Source: Actinomycetes bacterium
GTDB taxonomy: Bacteria; Actinomycetota; Actinomycetes; Actinomycetales; Cellulomonadaceae
Direction: 5' to 3'
DNA length: 6,560 nt
NCBI GenBank assembly: GCA_023389545.1
Contig: JAEWEI010000310.1
Span: 1-6,560 of the forward strand
Position numbers and translations under genes: made by a program. Of the stretch, positions 1 to 5,604 are shown in pieces (the stretch's first letter is position 1; the number at the start of each line of letters is the position of its first letter). Under the pieces are notes generated by a model that was given only the letters and a program-made list of their open reading frames with translations, was not told the DNA's origin and did not search any database.

Positions 1-167
1 CAGCCGCCGTGGTGACGCCCATCGGCCGGCTGGGCGGGCAGGGCTTCGACCTCACCGTCGGAGACGGCTCCGCAGGCCCGGTGACGTCGCGCGTGCGCAG
101 CGAGCTCATGGACATCCAGTACGGCCGTGCCGCGGACCGGCACGGCTGGCTGCACCGCCTGCTCTGA
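1..167 (+). CDS. ilvE: Branched-chain amino acid aminotransferase, C-terminal end (partial)
   Basis: This is the 3' end of a gene that starts left of the window; the first complete codon is at 3 and the TGA is at 165-167, leaving 54 residues. The tail reads PVTSRVRSELMDIQYGR followed by ADRHGWLHRL, which matches the C-terminus typical of actinobacterial IlvE (fold-type IV PLP aminotransferase): a last helix carrying an L-x-D-I-Q-x-G-R motif, then D-x-H-G-W. The family transfers the amino group from glutamate to the 2-oxo acids of valine, leucine and isoleucine in the cytoplasm, the last step of their synthesis. The PLP lysine lies outside the window. A strong hairpin follows 23 bp after the stop, so this gene probably ends its own transcript. 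The pathway partner cimA lies just downstream. The fragment is short, but the signature is specific. Confidence 0.85.
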   Translation, partial: AAVVTPIGRLGGQGFDLTVGDGSAGPVTSRVRSELMDIQYGRAADRHGWLHRLL

Positions 168-190
168 GCACGGCGGAACTCGGCGCTCCG

Positions 191-223
191 GGACGGGCCA
201 CGGCATCGCGCTGTGGCCCGTCC
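191..223 (+). terminator. Hairpin terminator after ilvE
   Basis: Positions 191-201 pair perfectly with 213-223 over 11 bp. Three more pairs (202/212 as G-T wobble, 203/211, 204/210) extend the stem to 14 bp around a 5-nt loop. No T-run follows, which is common for terminators in high-GC actinobacteria. It begins 23 bp after the ilvE stop and separates ilvE from the cimA leader. Termination is inferred from structure and position only. Confidence 0.65.
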
Positions 224-224
224 G

Positions 225-255
225 GTGCGTCCGTCTGGTGCGTCCGTCTGGTGCG
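225..255. repeat. 13-bp tandem repeat, about 2.4 copies
   Basis: The unit GTGCGTCCGTCTG occurs exactly at 225-237 and again at 238-250, followed by the first five bases of a third copy (251-255). It starts directly after the ilvE terminator stem and lies about 50 bp upstream of the putative leader promoter. Its role is unknown; it could be replication slippage or a binding site. Confidence 0.8.
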
Positions 256-299
256 CCAGGCGAGACCGCCGCGTGTCGGGCCCGCCCAGCGGACGGGTG

Positions 300-308
300 T
301 GGCAAGAT
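300..308 (+). promoter_or_regulatory. Putative extended -10 promoter of the cimA leader
   Basis: TGG at 300-302 followed by CAAGAT at 303-308 fits an extended -10 (TGN plus nANNNT). Seven bases later is GTG at 316, the position expected for a transcription start. No convincing -35 hexamer lies 16-18 bp upstream, which an extended -10 can tolerate. If correct, the leader ORF is translated from a leaderless mRNA. The evidence is only a motif and spacing match. Confidence 0.4.
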
Positions 309-354
309 GGCGCGCGTGACACCTCACACGTCGTACCGCCTCATCATCGCGTAG
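307..354 (+). CDS. Leader peptide of the cimA attenuator (Leu-Ile-Ile)
   Basis: This tiny ORF reads MARVTPHTSYRLIIA from ATG 307, or VTPHTSYRLIIA from GTG 316, and stops at TAG 352-354. Leu, Ile and Ile codons (340-348) sit immediately before Ala and the stop, and are followed by a hairpin and a T-tailed terminator. This is the layout of leader peptides that sense branched-chain aminoacyl-tRNA. The downstream gene cimA feeds isoleucine synthesis, so the control codons match the end product. The start is uncertain: ATG 307 has only a weak purine-rich region upstream, while GTG 316 lies 7 nt past a plausible extended -10 and would be leaderless. The peptide itself probably has no function beyond being translated. 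Its recognition rests on composition and context, not homology. Confidence 0.6.
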   Translation: MARVTPHTSYRLIIA

Positions 355-379
355 CGCGTCTGCCCACCCGCAGACGCGC
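354..379 (+). promoter_or_regulatory. Attenuator hairpin 1 (pause or anti-structure stem)
   Basis: Bases 354-363 pair with 370-379 in a perfect 10-bp stem with a 6-nt loop (364-369). The stem includes the last base of the leader stop codon and ends one base before the terminator stem at 381. A ribosome stalled at the Leu/Ile codons or sitting at the stop would mask the left arm, so the fold should depend on leader translation. I did not find a clear classical antiterminator that uses its right arm. Confidence 0.6.
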
Positions 380-380
380 C

Positions 381-409
381 AACCTCCCGCACCCTCGGGG
401 GGTTTTTTT
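381..409 (+). terminator. Intrinsic terminator of the cimA attenuator
   Basis: AACCTCCC at 381-388 pairs with 397-404 (8 bp, one T-G wobble, loop 389-396), and the run of seven Ts spans 403-409. T-runs this long are rare in such a GC-rich sequence. It lies 27 bp past the leader stop and 136 bp before the cimA start, with no full gene between, so it is better explained as a regulated terminator in the cimA leader than as the end of a transcript. Confidence 0.75.
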
Positions 410-416
410 GTTGCCG

Positions 417-469
417 CGCACCATCCCGCGCGCGGCCGCGACGCACCATCCTGGAGTGACGCACCGTCC
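417..469. repeat. Three imperfect direct repeats CGCACCATCC upstream of cimA
   Basis: CGCACCATCC occurs at 417-426 and 442-451, and CGCACCGTCC (one change) at 460-469. The spacing is 25 then 18 bp, so they do not share a helical phase. They lie between the attenuator and the cimA start. They may be operator-like or chance similarity in GC-rich DNA. Confidence 0.35.
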
Positions 470-480
470 CGGGACTGGCG

Positions 481-506
481 CGCGGCCCTGAGAGCCAGGG
501 GCCGCG
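481..506 (+). promoter_or_regulatory. Bulged hairpin in the cimA 5' untranslated region
   Basis: Bases 481-490 pair with 496-506 in a 10-bp stem with one bulged G (498) and a 5-nt loop (491-495). No T-run follows. It ends 25 nt before the cimA Shine-Dalgarno, so it does not hide that site directly. It could stabilise the 5' end of mRNA that escapes the attenuator. Confidence 0.35.
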
Positions 507-545
507 GCATGCCGCCACCCGCCACTCACCTGGAGAGAGACCACC

Positions 546-2174
546 GTGAGCAGCAGCACCACCGGCCCCGGCCTCCCGTTCCACGTCTACGACACGACGC
601 TGCGCGACGGCGCCCAGCAAGAGGGCATGAACCTGTCCGTCGCCGATAAGCTGGCCATCGCGCCGCTGCTCGACGAGCTCGGGGTCGGCTTCATCGAGGG
701 CGGTTGGCCCGGCGCCATCCCCAAGGACACCGAGTTCTTCGCCCGCGCGGCCAAGGAGCTCACCCTGCGCAACGCGGTGCTCGCCGCATTCGGCTCCACG
801 CGCAAGGCGGGCGCCGAGGCGTGGCAGGACCCGCAGGTGCGCGCCCTCCTCGACTCCGAGGCGCCGGTGGTCACGCTCGTCGCGAAGAGCGACCTGCGCC
901 ACGCCGAGCGCGCGCTGCGGACCACCGGCGCGGAGAACCTCGCGATGATCACGGACACCGTCGCGTTCCTGGCGCGCGAGGGCCGGCGCGTGGTGATCGA
1001 CGCCGAGCACTTCTTCGACGGGTACCGCGACGACCCGGCGTACTCGCTGGCCGCCGTGCTGGCCGCCTTCGAGGCCGGGGCGGAGGTCGTCGCCCTGTGT
1101 GACACCAACGGCGGCATGCTCCCCGACTGGGTCGGGCAGATCGTCGGCGAGGTCCGCGCGGCAGTCGGACCGCACGCGATCCTGGGCGTCCACGCGCACA
1201 ACGACTCCGGCTGCGCCGTGGCCAACTCGCTGGCCGCCGTGGCCGCCGGGTGCACGCACGTGCAGGGCACCGTCAACGGCTACGGGGAGCGCACCGGCAA
1301 CGCCGACCTGCTTGCCGTCGTCGCGAACCTCGAGCTCAAGGGCGGGCGCGATCTGCTCGCCACCGACGGGGAGTCGGGCGGCCTGCGGGAGATGACGCGC
1401 ATCGCGCACGCCATCAGCGAGATCACCAACATCGCGCCCTTCGCGCGGCAGCCGTACGTGGGCGCCAGCGCGTTCGCGCACAAGGCCGGGATCCACGCCA
1501 GCGCGATCAAGGTCGACCCCGACCTGTACCAGCACATCGACCCCGTGGCCGTCGGCAACGACATGCGGATGCTCATCTCCGACATGGCCGGGCGCGCGAC
1601 CATCGAGCTCAAGGGACGCGAGCTGGGCTTCGACCTCACCGGCCAGGGCGAGCTGCTCACCCGCGTGACCAACCGGGTCAAGGACGCCGAGGCGAACGGC
1701 TACACGTTCGACGCCGCCGACGCGTCGTTCGAGCTGCTGCTCGTCGAGGAGATCGACGGCGCCCGCCCCGGCTACTTCACCGTCGAGAGCTGGCGCGCCA
1801 TCGTGGAGCGCGCGGGCAGCCGCGGGGTCCCGGCGACCGCCGAGGCGACCGTCAAGCTGCACGCGGGAGGCGAGCGCCACGTCTGCACAGGCGAGGGGAA
1901 CGGTCCGGTCAACGCGCTCGACCACGCGCTGCGCCAGGCGCTGGTGCGGGTCTACCCGGAGCTCGAGGCGTTCCAGCTCATCGACTTCAAGGTGCGCATC
2001 CTCGACGCGATGCACGGCACGGACGCGGTGACCCGCGTGCTGATCGAGACCACAGACGGCCAGACGTCATGGAGCACCGTGGGCGTGGGCCCGAACATCA
2101 TCGAGGCGTCATGGGAGGCGCTCACGGACTCCGCGATCTGGGGTCTGCGGCACCACGGGGTCGCCCCGCGCTGA
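546..2174 (+). CDS. cimA: Citramalate synthase
   Basis: CimA condenses acetyl-CoA with pyruvate to (R)-citramalate, which LeuCD and LeuB convert to 2-oxobutyrate, giving isoleucine without threonine. The protein has 542 residues, normal for this family. The HMGL-like TIM barrel shows YDTTLRDG at 15-22, the citramalate-type GGWPGAIPKD at 52-61, CDTNGG at 185-190, the metal-binding HAHND at 216-220 and GTVNGYGERTGN at 241-252. About 394-542 is the LeuA-type C-terminal regulatory domain, where isoleucine is expected to inhibit. The GWPG-x-x-PKD stretch and long C-terminus favour CimA over 2-isopropylmalate or homocitrate synthase. GTG 546 follows the Shine-Dalgarno GGAGAGAG (532-539) by 6 bp, and conserved sequence starts within 15 residues. 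It lies behind a Leu/Ile leader and terminator, so it is probably controlled by attenuation as well as by feedback. ilvE just upstream catalyses the last step of the same pathway. Confidence 0.93.
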   Translation: MSSSTTGPGLPFHVYDTTLRDGAQQEGMNLSVADKLAIAPLLDELGVGFIEGGWPGAIPKDTEFFARAAKELTLRNAVLAAFGSTRKAGAEAWQDPQVRALLDSEAPVVTLVAKSDLRHAERALRTTGAENLAMITDTVAFLAREGRRVVIDAEHFFDGYRDDPAYSLAAVLAAFEAGAEVVALCDTNGGMLPDWVGQIVGEVRAAVGPHAILGVHAHNDSGCAVANSLAAVAAGCTHVQGTVNGYGERTGNADLLAVVANLELKGGRDLLATDGESGGLREMTRIAHAISEITNIAPFARQPYVGASAFAHKAGIHASAIKVDPDLYQHIDPVAVGNDMRMLISDMAGRATIELKGRELGFDLTGQGELLTRVTNRVKDAEANGYTFDAADASFELLLVEEIDGARPGYFTVESWRAIVERAGSRGVPATAEATVKLHAGGERHVCTGEGNGPVNALDHALRQALVRVYPELEAFQLIDFKVRILDAMHGTDAVTRVLIETTDGQTSWSTVGVGPNIIEASWEALTDSAIWGLRHHGVAPR

Positions 2175-2184
2175 GTGGCTCGGC

Positions 2185-2213
2185 TCGACCGGTCCCGCCG
2201 GGCGTCCTAGGGT
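2185..2213 (+). promoter_or_regulatory. Promoter of the membrane sensor-like gene
   Basis: TCGACC at 2185-2190 (five of six to the TTGACC form) and TAGGGT at 2208-2213 are separated by exactly 17 bp, a good housekeeping-sigma match. Transcription would start near 2220, leaving about 25 nt of leader with AGGGAG at 2233-2238, 6 bp before GTG 2245. It begins 11 bp after the cimA stop, so the next gene probably has its own transcript. Confidence 0.6.
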
Positions 2214-2244
2214 CGAAACAGCCCTTCGAGGCAGGGAGCCCACG

Positions 2245-3084
2245 GTGTCCGCGAACGTCCCTGAGCCACCCGCAGCAGTCGCCGGCGACGCCACGACGGG
2301 CGGTCGACGGCGCGGTCCGCGCCGGTGGTGGGGCGCCGCCGCCATCGTGGTGCTGCTGGCAGGCGTGCTGCTCATCCGGTTGGGGGGCAACGGCGGCGGC
2401 AGCGCCCTGCCGAGCGTCGTGGACACGGGGGCCGGGCTGCTGACGCCGGGGCCCTCGCCGGTGGCGGGCGCCCCAGCCTTCGACGCGGCGAGCCTGGACT
2501 CGCTCTTCGTCGCCCCGGCCACGCTCGAGGACGTCGTGCCCGCCGCCGAGGACGGCGTCGAGGAGGTCGGCCCGGTTGGGGGGATGTGGGGGCTGGCCGA
2601 GGGGGAGTCGGTGGCGCCCGCGTCGTGTGCCGCCGCCGCAACGGTCGTCGAGGCGCCGCCCGTGGCCTTCGACGAGCGCTCCTGGGGCAATGACCGCGTC
2701 GTGTTCGAGCAGCAGGCGACGCTGCTAGAGAGCACCGCCACCGCCGAGCAGGCGTTCCGCACACTCGTGACGGTGGTCGACGCGTGCCCGGAGTACCTGC
2801 TGCTGGGGCCCGCCGGCGAGAGCAGTGTGGTCGCCTCCCCGGCGATCGAGGACCAGGGGTTCTTCCCGTCGCTTGCCCAGGCCGTCGACTTCGCGGCGCC
2901 CGGCGCCGCCCCGCAGGCCCAGTTCCACGGGCACCTGCTGGTCGGCAACGTCATCGTCACCTGGACGGCGAGCGTGGACGCGGGCGGCGACGCGGCCAAG
3001 GCGCGGCAGCAGCTCGGAACCGAGGCCGAGCTCGACGCGATGATGCAGGCGCAGGTGCGCTCCGCCGCCTCCGCGCTGCCATGA
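2245..3084 (+). CDS. Single-pass membrane protein with PknH-like extracellular domain
   Basis: The protein has 279 residues. Residues 1-28 are cytoplasmic and end in a basic stretch (RRRGPRRWW). One membrane helix spans about 29-46, followed by a Gly/Pro/Ala-rich linker to about 80 and an extracellular domain from about 80 to 275. The domain has two cysteines, C128 and C181, probably disulfide-bonded, with a tryptophan-containing segment between them. The order Cys, S-W-x-N-D, a helix, Cys, then a W-x-A strand and a C-terminal helix resembles the PknH C-terminal/LpqN-type sensor fold of actinobacteria. That assignment is by pattern and is tentative. There is no lipobox and no kinase domain in the protein or its neighbours. 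Start GTG 2245 has AGGGAG 6 bp upstream. The function is unknown; ligand sensing at the cell surface is a guess. It could equally be an uncharacterised secreted-domain protein. Confidence 0.75.
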   Translation: MSANVPEPPAAVAGDATTGGRRRGPRRWWGAAAIVVLLAGVLLIRLGGNGGGSALPSVVDTGAGLLTPGPSPVAGAPAFDAASLDSLFVAPATLEDVVPAAEDGVEEVGPVGGMWGLAEGESVAPASCAAAATVVEAPPVAFDERSWGNDRVVFEQQATLLESTATAEQAFRTLVTVVDACPEYLLLGPAGESSVVASPAIEDQGFFPSLAQAVDFAAPGAAPQAQFHGHLLVGNVIVTWTASVDAGGDAAKARQQLGTEAELDAMMQAQVRSAASALP

Positions 3085-3119
3085 GCCCGTACCTGAGCCA
3101 TGCGCCCATGTGCGGACCT

Positions 3120-3125
3120 TAGGCT
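3120..3125 (+). promoter_or_regulatory. -10 box driving leaderless lplA mRNA
   Basis: TAGGCT at 3120-3125 is a strong actinobacterial -10. Six bases later is GTG 3132, exactly where transcription should begin, and no Shine-Dalgarno precedes either candidate GTG (3126 or 3132). This supports a leaderless transcript whose first codon is GTG 3132. No clear -35 is present. Confidence 0.5.
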
Positions 3126-3131
3126 GTGGGC

Positions 3132-4208
3132 GTGCATGGTGAGTACAAGGTTCCCGGTGGCAAGCTCGTGGCGGTCGACGTCGAGGTGGACGGAGGGACC
3201 CTGAGCAGGGCCACCGTCAGCGGCGACTTCTTCCTCGAGCCCGACGAGGCGCTGGGCGTGATCGAGCGGGCGCTCGTCGGACAGGCCGACACGACGCGCG
3301 CGTCGGAACTGGCCGCGAGCATCGACGCGGCCCTCGCGGCCGCCGAGTCCGACGGCGAGCTGCCCGGCGGCGCGACCATGGTCGGCTTCGACGCCGAGGC
3401 GGTGGCGATCGCCGTCCGGCGTGCGCTCGGCCACGCGACCGGCTGGCACGACCACTCCTTCGACCTGATCCACGAGGCGCCGCAGACGGCCGCGTTCAAC
3501 GCGGCGCTCGACCAGGTGCTCACCGAGGAGCTCGCCTCGGGGCAGCGCGGCCCGACGCTGCGGTTCTGGGAGTGGGTGGAGCCCGCCGTGGTGATCGGCT
3601 CGTTCCAGTCGCTGCGCAACGAGGTGGACCCCGAGGGCGCCGCGCGCCACGGCGTGACTGTGGTCCGGCGCATCTCGGGCGGCGGGGCGATGTTCATGGA
3701 GGCGGGGAACTGCATCACGTTCTCGCTCGTGGTGCCCGCCTCGCTCGTGGACGGCATGACCTTCGAGCAGTCGTACGCGTTCCTCAATGACTGGGTGCTG
3801 GGCGCGCTGGCCGACGTCGGTGTGAAGGCGACGATCTCGGGCCTCAACGACATCGCGTCGCCCGCCGGCAAGCTGGCCGGCTCGGCGCAGAAGCGCCTGG
3901 CCGGCGGGGCCGTGCTGCACCACGTGACGATGGCCTACGACATCGACGCGGACAAGATGCTCCAGGTGCTGCGCATCGGCCGCGAGAAGCTCTCCGACAA
4001 GGGCACGACCAGCGCGAACAAGCGGGTGGACCCCGTCCGCTCGCAGACCGGTATGCCGCGTGAGCAGGTCATCGAGGCGTTCAAGCAGTCGTTCCGCGCC
4101 CGGTACCGCACGGTGGAGTCCGCCCTGACCACCCGCGAGCTCGACCGCGCGCGCGAGCTGGTCGACACGAAGTTCGCGGACCCGCAGTGGACGGCCCGCG
4201 TCCCCTGA
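3132..4208 (+). CDS. lplA: Lipoate-protein ligase A, accessory domain first
   Basis: The enzyme activates lipoate (or octanoate) with ATP and transfers it to a lysine of E2 or GcvH proteins in the cytoplasm. From GTG 3132 it has 358 residues. Residues 1 to about 100 (HGEYKVPGGKLV, then a DGG-x-L strand and SGDFF) resemble the small accessory domain that sits C-terminally in E. coli LplA. Residues from about 106 to 320 form the ligase domain: RRISGGGAMF (179-188) is the lipoyl-AMP site, LNDI at 238-241, and GKLAGSAQ (246-253) carries the catalytic lysine K247. Domain order is thus swapped relative to E. coli. I chose GTG 3132 over GTG 3126 because the -10 box TAGGCT lies 6 nt before it and the protein then begins HGEYKVPGG. 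Biotin ligase is unlikely given the GKLAGSAQ motif. No E2 or lipoyl synthase gene is nearby. Confidence 0.85.
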   Translation: MHGEYKVPGGKLVAVDVEVDGGTLSRATVSGDFFLEPDEALGVIERALVGQADTTRASELAASIDAALAAAESDGELPGGATMVGFDAEAVAIAVRRALGHATGWHDHSFDLIHEAPQTAAFNAALDQVLTEELASGQRGPTLRFWEWVEPAVVIGSFQSLRNEVDPEGAARHGVTVVRRISGGGAMFMEAGNCITFSLVVPASLVDGMTFEQSYAFLNDWVLGALADVGVKATISGLNDIASPAGKLAGSAQKRLAGGAVLHHVTMAYDIDADKMLQVLRIGREKLSDKGTTSANKRVDPVRSQTGMPREQVIEAFKQSFRARYRTVESALTTRELDRARELVDTKFADPQWTARVP

Positions 4209-4253
4209 CCTGCGGGCGACGGCCGATCAGAGGCGCGAACGGCCCCGGGCGCC

Positions 4254-4259
4254 TAGCGT
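4254..4259 (+). promoter_or_regulatory. -10 box driving leaderless LCP mRNA
   Basis: TAGCGT at 4254-4259 is followed after 6 bases by GTG 4266, the start codon of the LCP gene. There is no Shine-Dalgarno in this 6-base spacer. The arrangement copies that of lplA, so a leaderless transcript is likely. No good -35 is visible at the usual spacing. Confidence 0.45.
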
Positions 4260-4265
4260 GGCGGT

Positions 4266-5537
4266 GTGAGCCGTGACGCGGGGGGCGCCGGTCTGACGGG
4301 CCCAGAGCCGCCCGGCGGGACCGCGGCGCGACGCGCCCCGACGCCGCGCCACTCATCGACTCCGGCGCGCCGGCGGTCGCCGTGGTGGACGCTGTCCCTG
4401 GTCCTGGTCGCGACCCTCATGTTCGGCGGCTCGCTCGCGGGCTTCGCACTGGTCAGGCTGCAGGGCAACGTCCGCACGGTCGGGGACTTGGGCGCCCTCA
4501 TCGCCCGTGACGACGCGACCGCCACCGCCACGCCGGACACCGACGCTTGGGAGGGCCGGCCCCTCAACTTCCTGGTGATCGGATCGGACGACCGCGAGGG
4601 GGCGAACGGCGACATCGGCGGAGTGGTGGGCGGCATGCGCTCCGACACCGCGCTGCTGGTGCACGTGTCCGCCGACCGCAGCCGCGTCGAGGTCGTGTCG
4701 ATCCCGCGCGACTCAGAAGTGCGCATCCCGGCGTGCCACCTGGACCGCGACCCTGAGGGCAGCATGTCGGCCGCGACGAAGGACAAGTTCAACGCCGCGT
4801 TCTCGGTGGGCGGGGCCTCAGGCGACGCGGGGCTGGCCGGTTTGTGCACGGCGGCGACGGTCGCGGAGAACACCGGCATCGACGTGGGCGCCGATTTCGC
4901 CATCGTGGACTTCGCGGGCTTCGAGGGCATGGTCGACGCCATCGGCGGCGTGCGGCTGTGCGTCCCCGAGGCGATCCGCGACACCCACGGCAACACGGAC
5001 CTCGACCTGTCGGCCGGGTGGCACGAGCTCACCGGCGACCAGGCGCTGGACTATGTGCGGGCGCGGTACGTCACCGGATCGGACAACTCCGACACGCAGC
5101 GGATCCCCCGCCAGCAGAAGTTCATCGCGGCGGTGGTCCGCAAGGTGACGTCCTCCGATGTGCTGACCAGTCCCCGCAGCGTCGCCGGGTTCCTGGAGCA
5201 GGGCACGCGCGCGCTCACGCTCTCCGGCGATCTGGCCTCGGTGCGCAGCCTCGCCGGGCTCGGCTGGCGGCTGCGCGGGCTCGACCCCGCCGACGTCACC
5301 TTCGTGACGGTGCCGGCCGCGCCCAAGGAGGGATCGGGCCGCGTGGTGTGGACGGACGAGGCGGATCTGCTCTGGGCGCGGATCATCGCGGACGAGCCGG
5401 TCGCCGATCCGGCGCCCACCACTTCGGAGCCGACGACGCCGGACCGGTCGTCCGCGCCCAGCGCCGCCGGATCCGACAGCCCGGCGCCCCCCACGCCCCG
5501 CACGGGGCAGGACCCGGACGACGTGCTCTGCGGTTGA
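4266..5537 (+). CDS. LytR-CpsA-Psr (LCP) family cell-wall glycopolymer ligase
   Basis: LCP enzymes move lipid-linked glycopolymers (teichoic acid, arabinogalactan, capsule) onto peptidoglycan outside the membrane. The 423-residue protein has a basic, Pro-rich cytoplasmic tail (1-39), one membrane helix (about 41-63), an extracellular LCP domain (about 98-300) and a Pro/Thr/Ser-rich tail from about 380. Family motifs are present: LVIGSDDREG (103-112), RSDT (125-128), SIPRD (145-149), KFNAAFSVGG (174-183), VDAIGGV (223-229), YVRARY (263-268) and TQRIPRQQ (277-284). The aspartates and arginines that bind pyrophosphate and metal are kept, so it should be active. C157 and C194 may form a disulfide. 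GTG 4266 is preferred because of the -10 box 6 nt upstream. The polymer it transfers cannot be told from sequence. Confidence 0.92.
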   Translation: MSRDAGGAGLTGPEPPGGTAARRAPTPRHSSTPARRRSPWWTLSLVLVATLMFGGSLAGFALVRLQGNVRTVGDLGALIARDDATATATPDTDAWEGRPLNFLVIGSDDREGANGDIGGVVGGMRSDTALLVHVSADRSRVEVVSIPRDSEVRIPACHLDRDPEGSMSAATKDKFNAAFSVGGASGDAGLAGLCTAATVAENTGIDVGADFAIVDFAGFEGMVDAIGGVRLCVPEAIRDTHGNTDLDLSAGWHELTGDQALDYVRARYVTGSDNSDTQRIPRQQKFIAAVVRKVTSSDVLTSPRSVAGFLEQGTRALTLSGDLASVRSLAGLGWRLRGLDPADVTFVTVPAAPKEGSGRVVWTDEADLLWARIIADEPVADPAPTTSEPTTPDRSSAPSAAGSDSPAPPTPRTGQDPDDVLCG

Positions 5538-5545
5538 CCCGGGTT

Positions 5546-5554
5546 TGCTACCGT
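5546..5554 (+). promoter_or_regulatory. Extended -10 promoter of the Nudix-like gene
   Basis: TGC followed by TACCGT (5549-5554) is an extended -10, starting 9 bp after the LCP stop. Transcription would start near 5561, giving a leader of about 45 nt with GGAGGAG at 5592-5598. TTGACC at 5534-5539 is too close to act as the -35 for this box. Confidence 0.45.
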
Positions 5555-5604
5555 TCGTCACATACAGAGGATCCGCGCCGGGGGGGAACCGGGAGGAGCC
5601 TGGC

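Noticed and set aside
127..354. 75-codon ORF ending at the same stop as the leader peptide
   Set aside because: It reads through the ilvE terminator and the tandem repeat, and overlaps the end of ilvE; only the short ORF from 307 or 316 fits the promoter and the attenuator.
324..2015. Long open frame on the minus strand (563 codons) opposite cimA
   Set aside because: It mirrors the codon structure of cimA in GC-rich DNA, its product is low-complexity and rich in Val, Arg, Gly, Asp and Leu, and cimA on the other strand has complete family motifs.
1250..2443. Plus-strand open frame of 397 codons overlapping the end of cimA and the next gene
   Set aside because: The product is extremely rich in Arg, Gly and Ala, typical of an out-of-frame reading; it overlaps two better genes.
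2109..3923. Long open frame on the minus strand (604 codons) spanning three plus-strand genes
   Set aside because: It crosses the promoter and gene boundaries of well-supported plus-strand genes, has no recognisable motif, and is explained by GC-rich codon bias.
5534..5539. TTGACC as a -35 for the Nudix-like gene
   Set aside because: It is only 9 bp from the TACCGT -10 and no good -10 lies 16-18 bp downstream; the extended -10 is a better explanation.
5545..5604. Upstream in-frame extension of the Nudix-like protein to position 5545
   Set aside because: This stretch overlaps the proposed -10 box and has no Shine-Dalgarno, whereas ATG 5605 has GGAGGAG at ideal spacing and the Nudix domain begins there.
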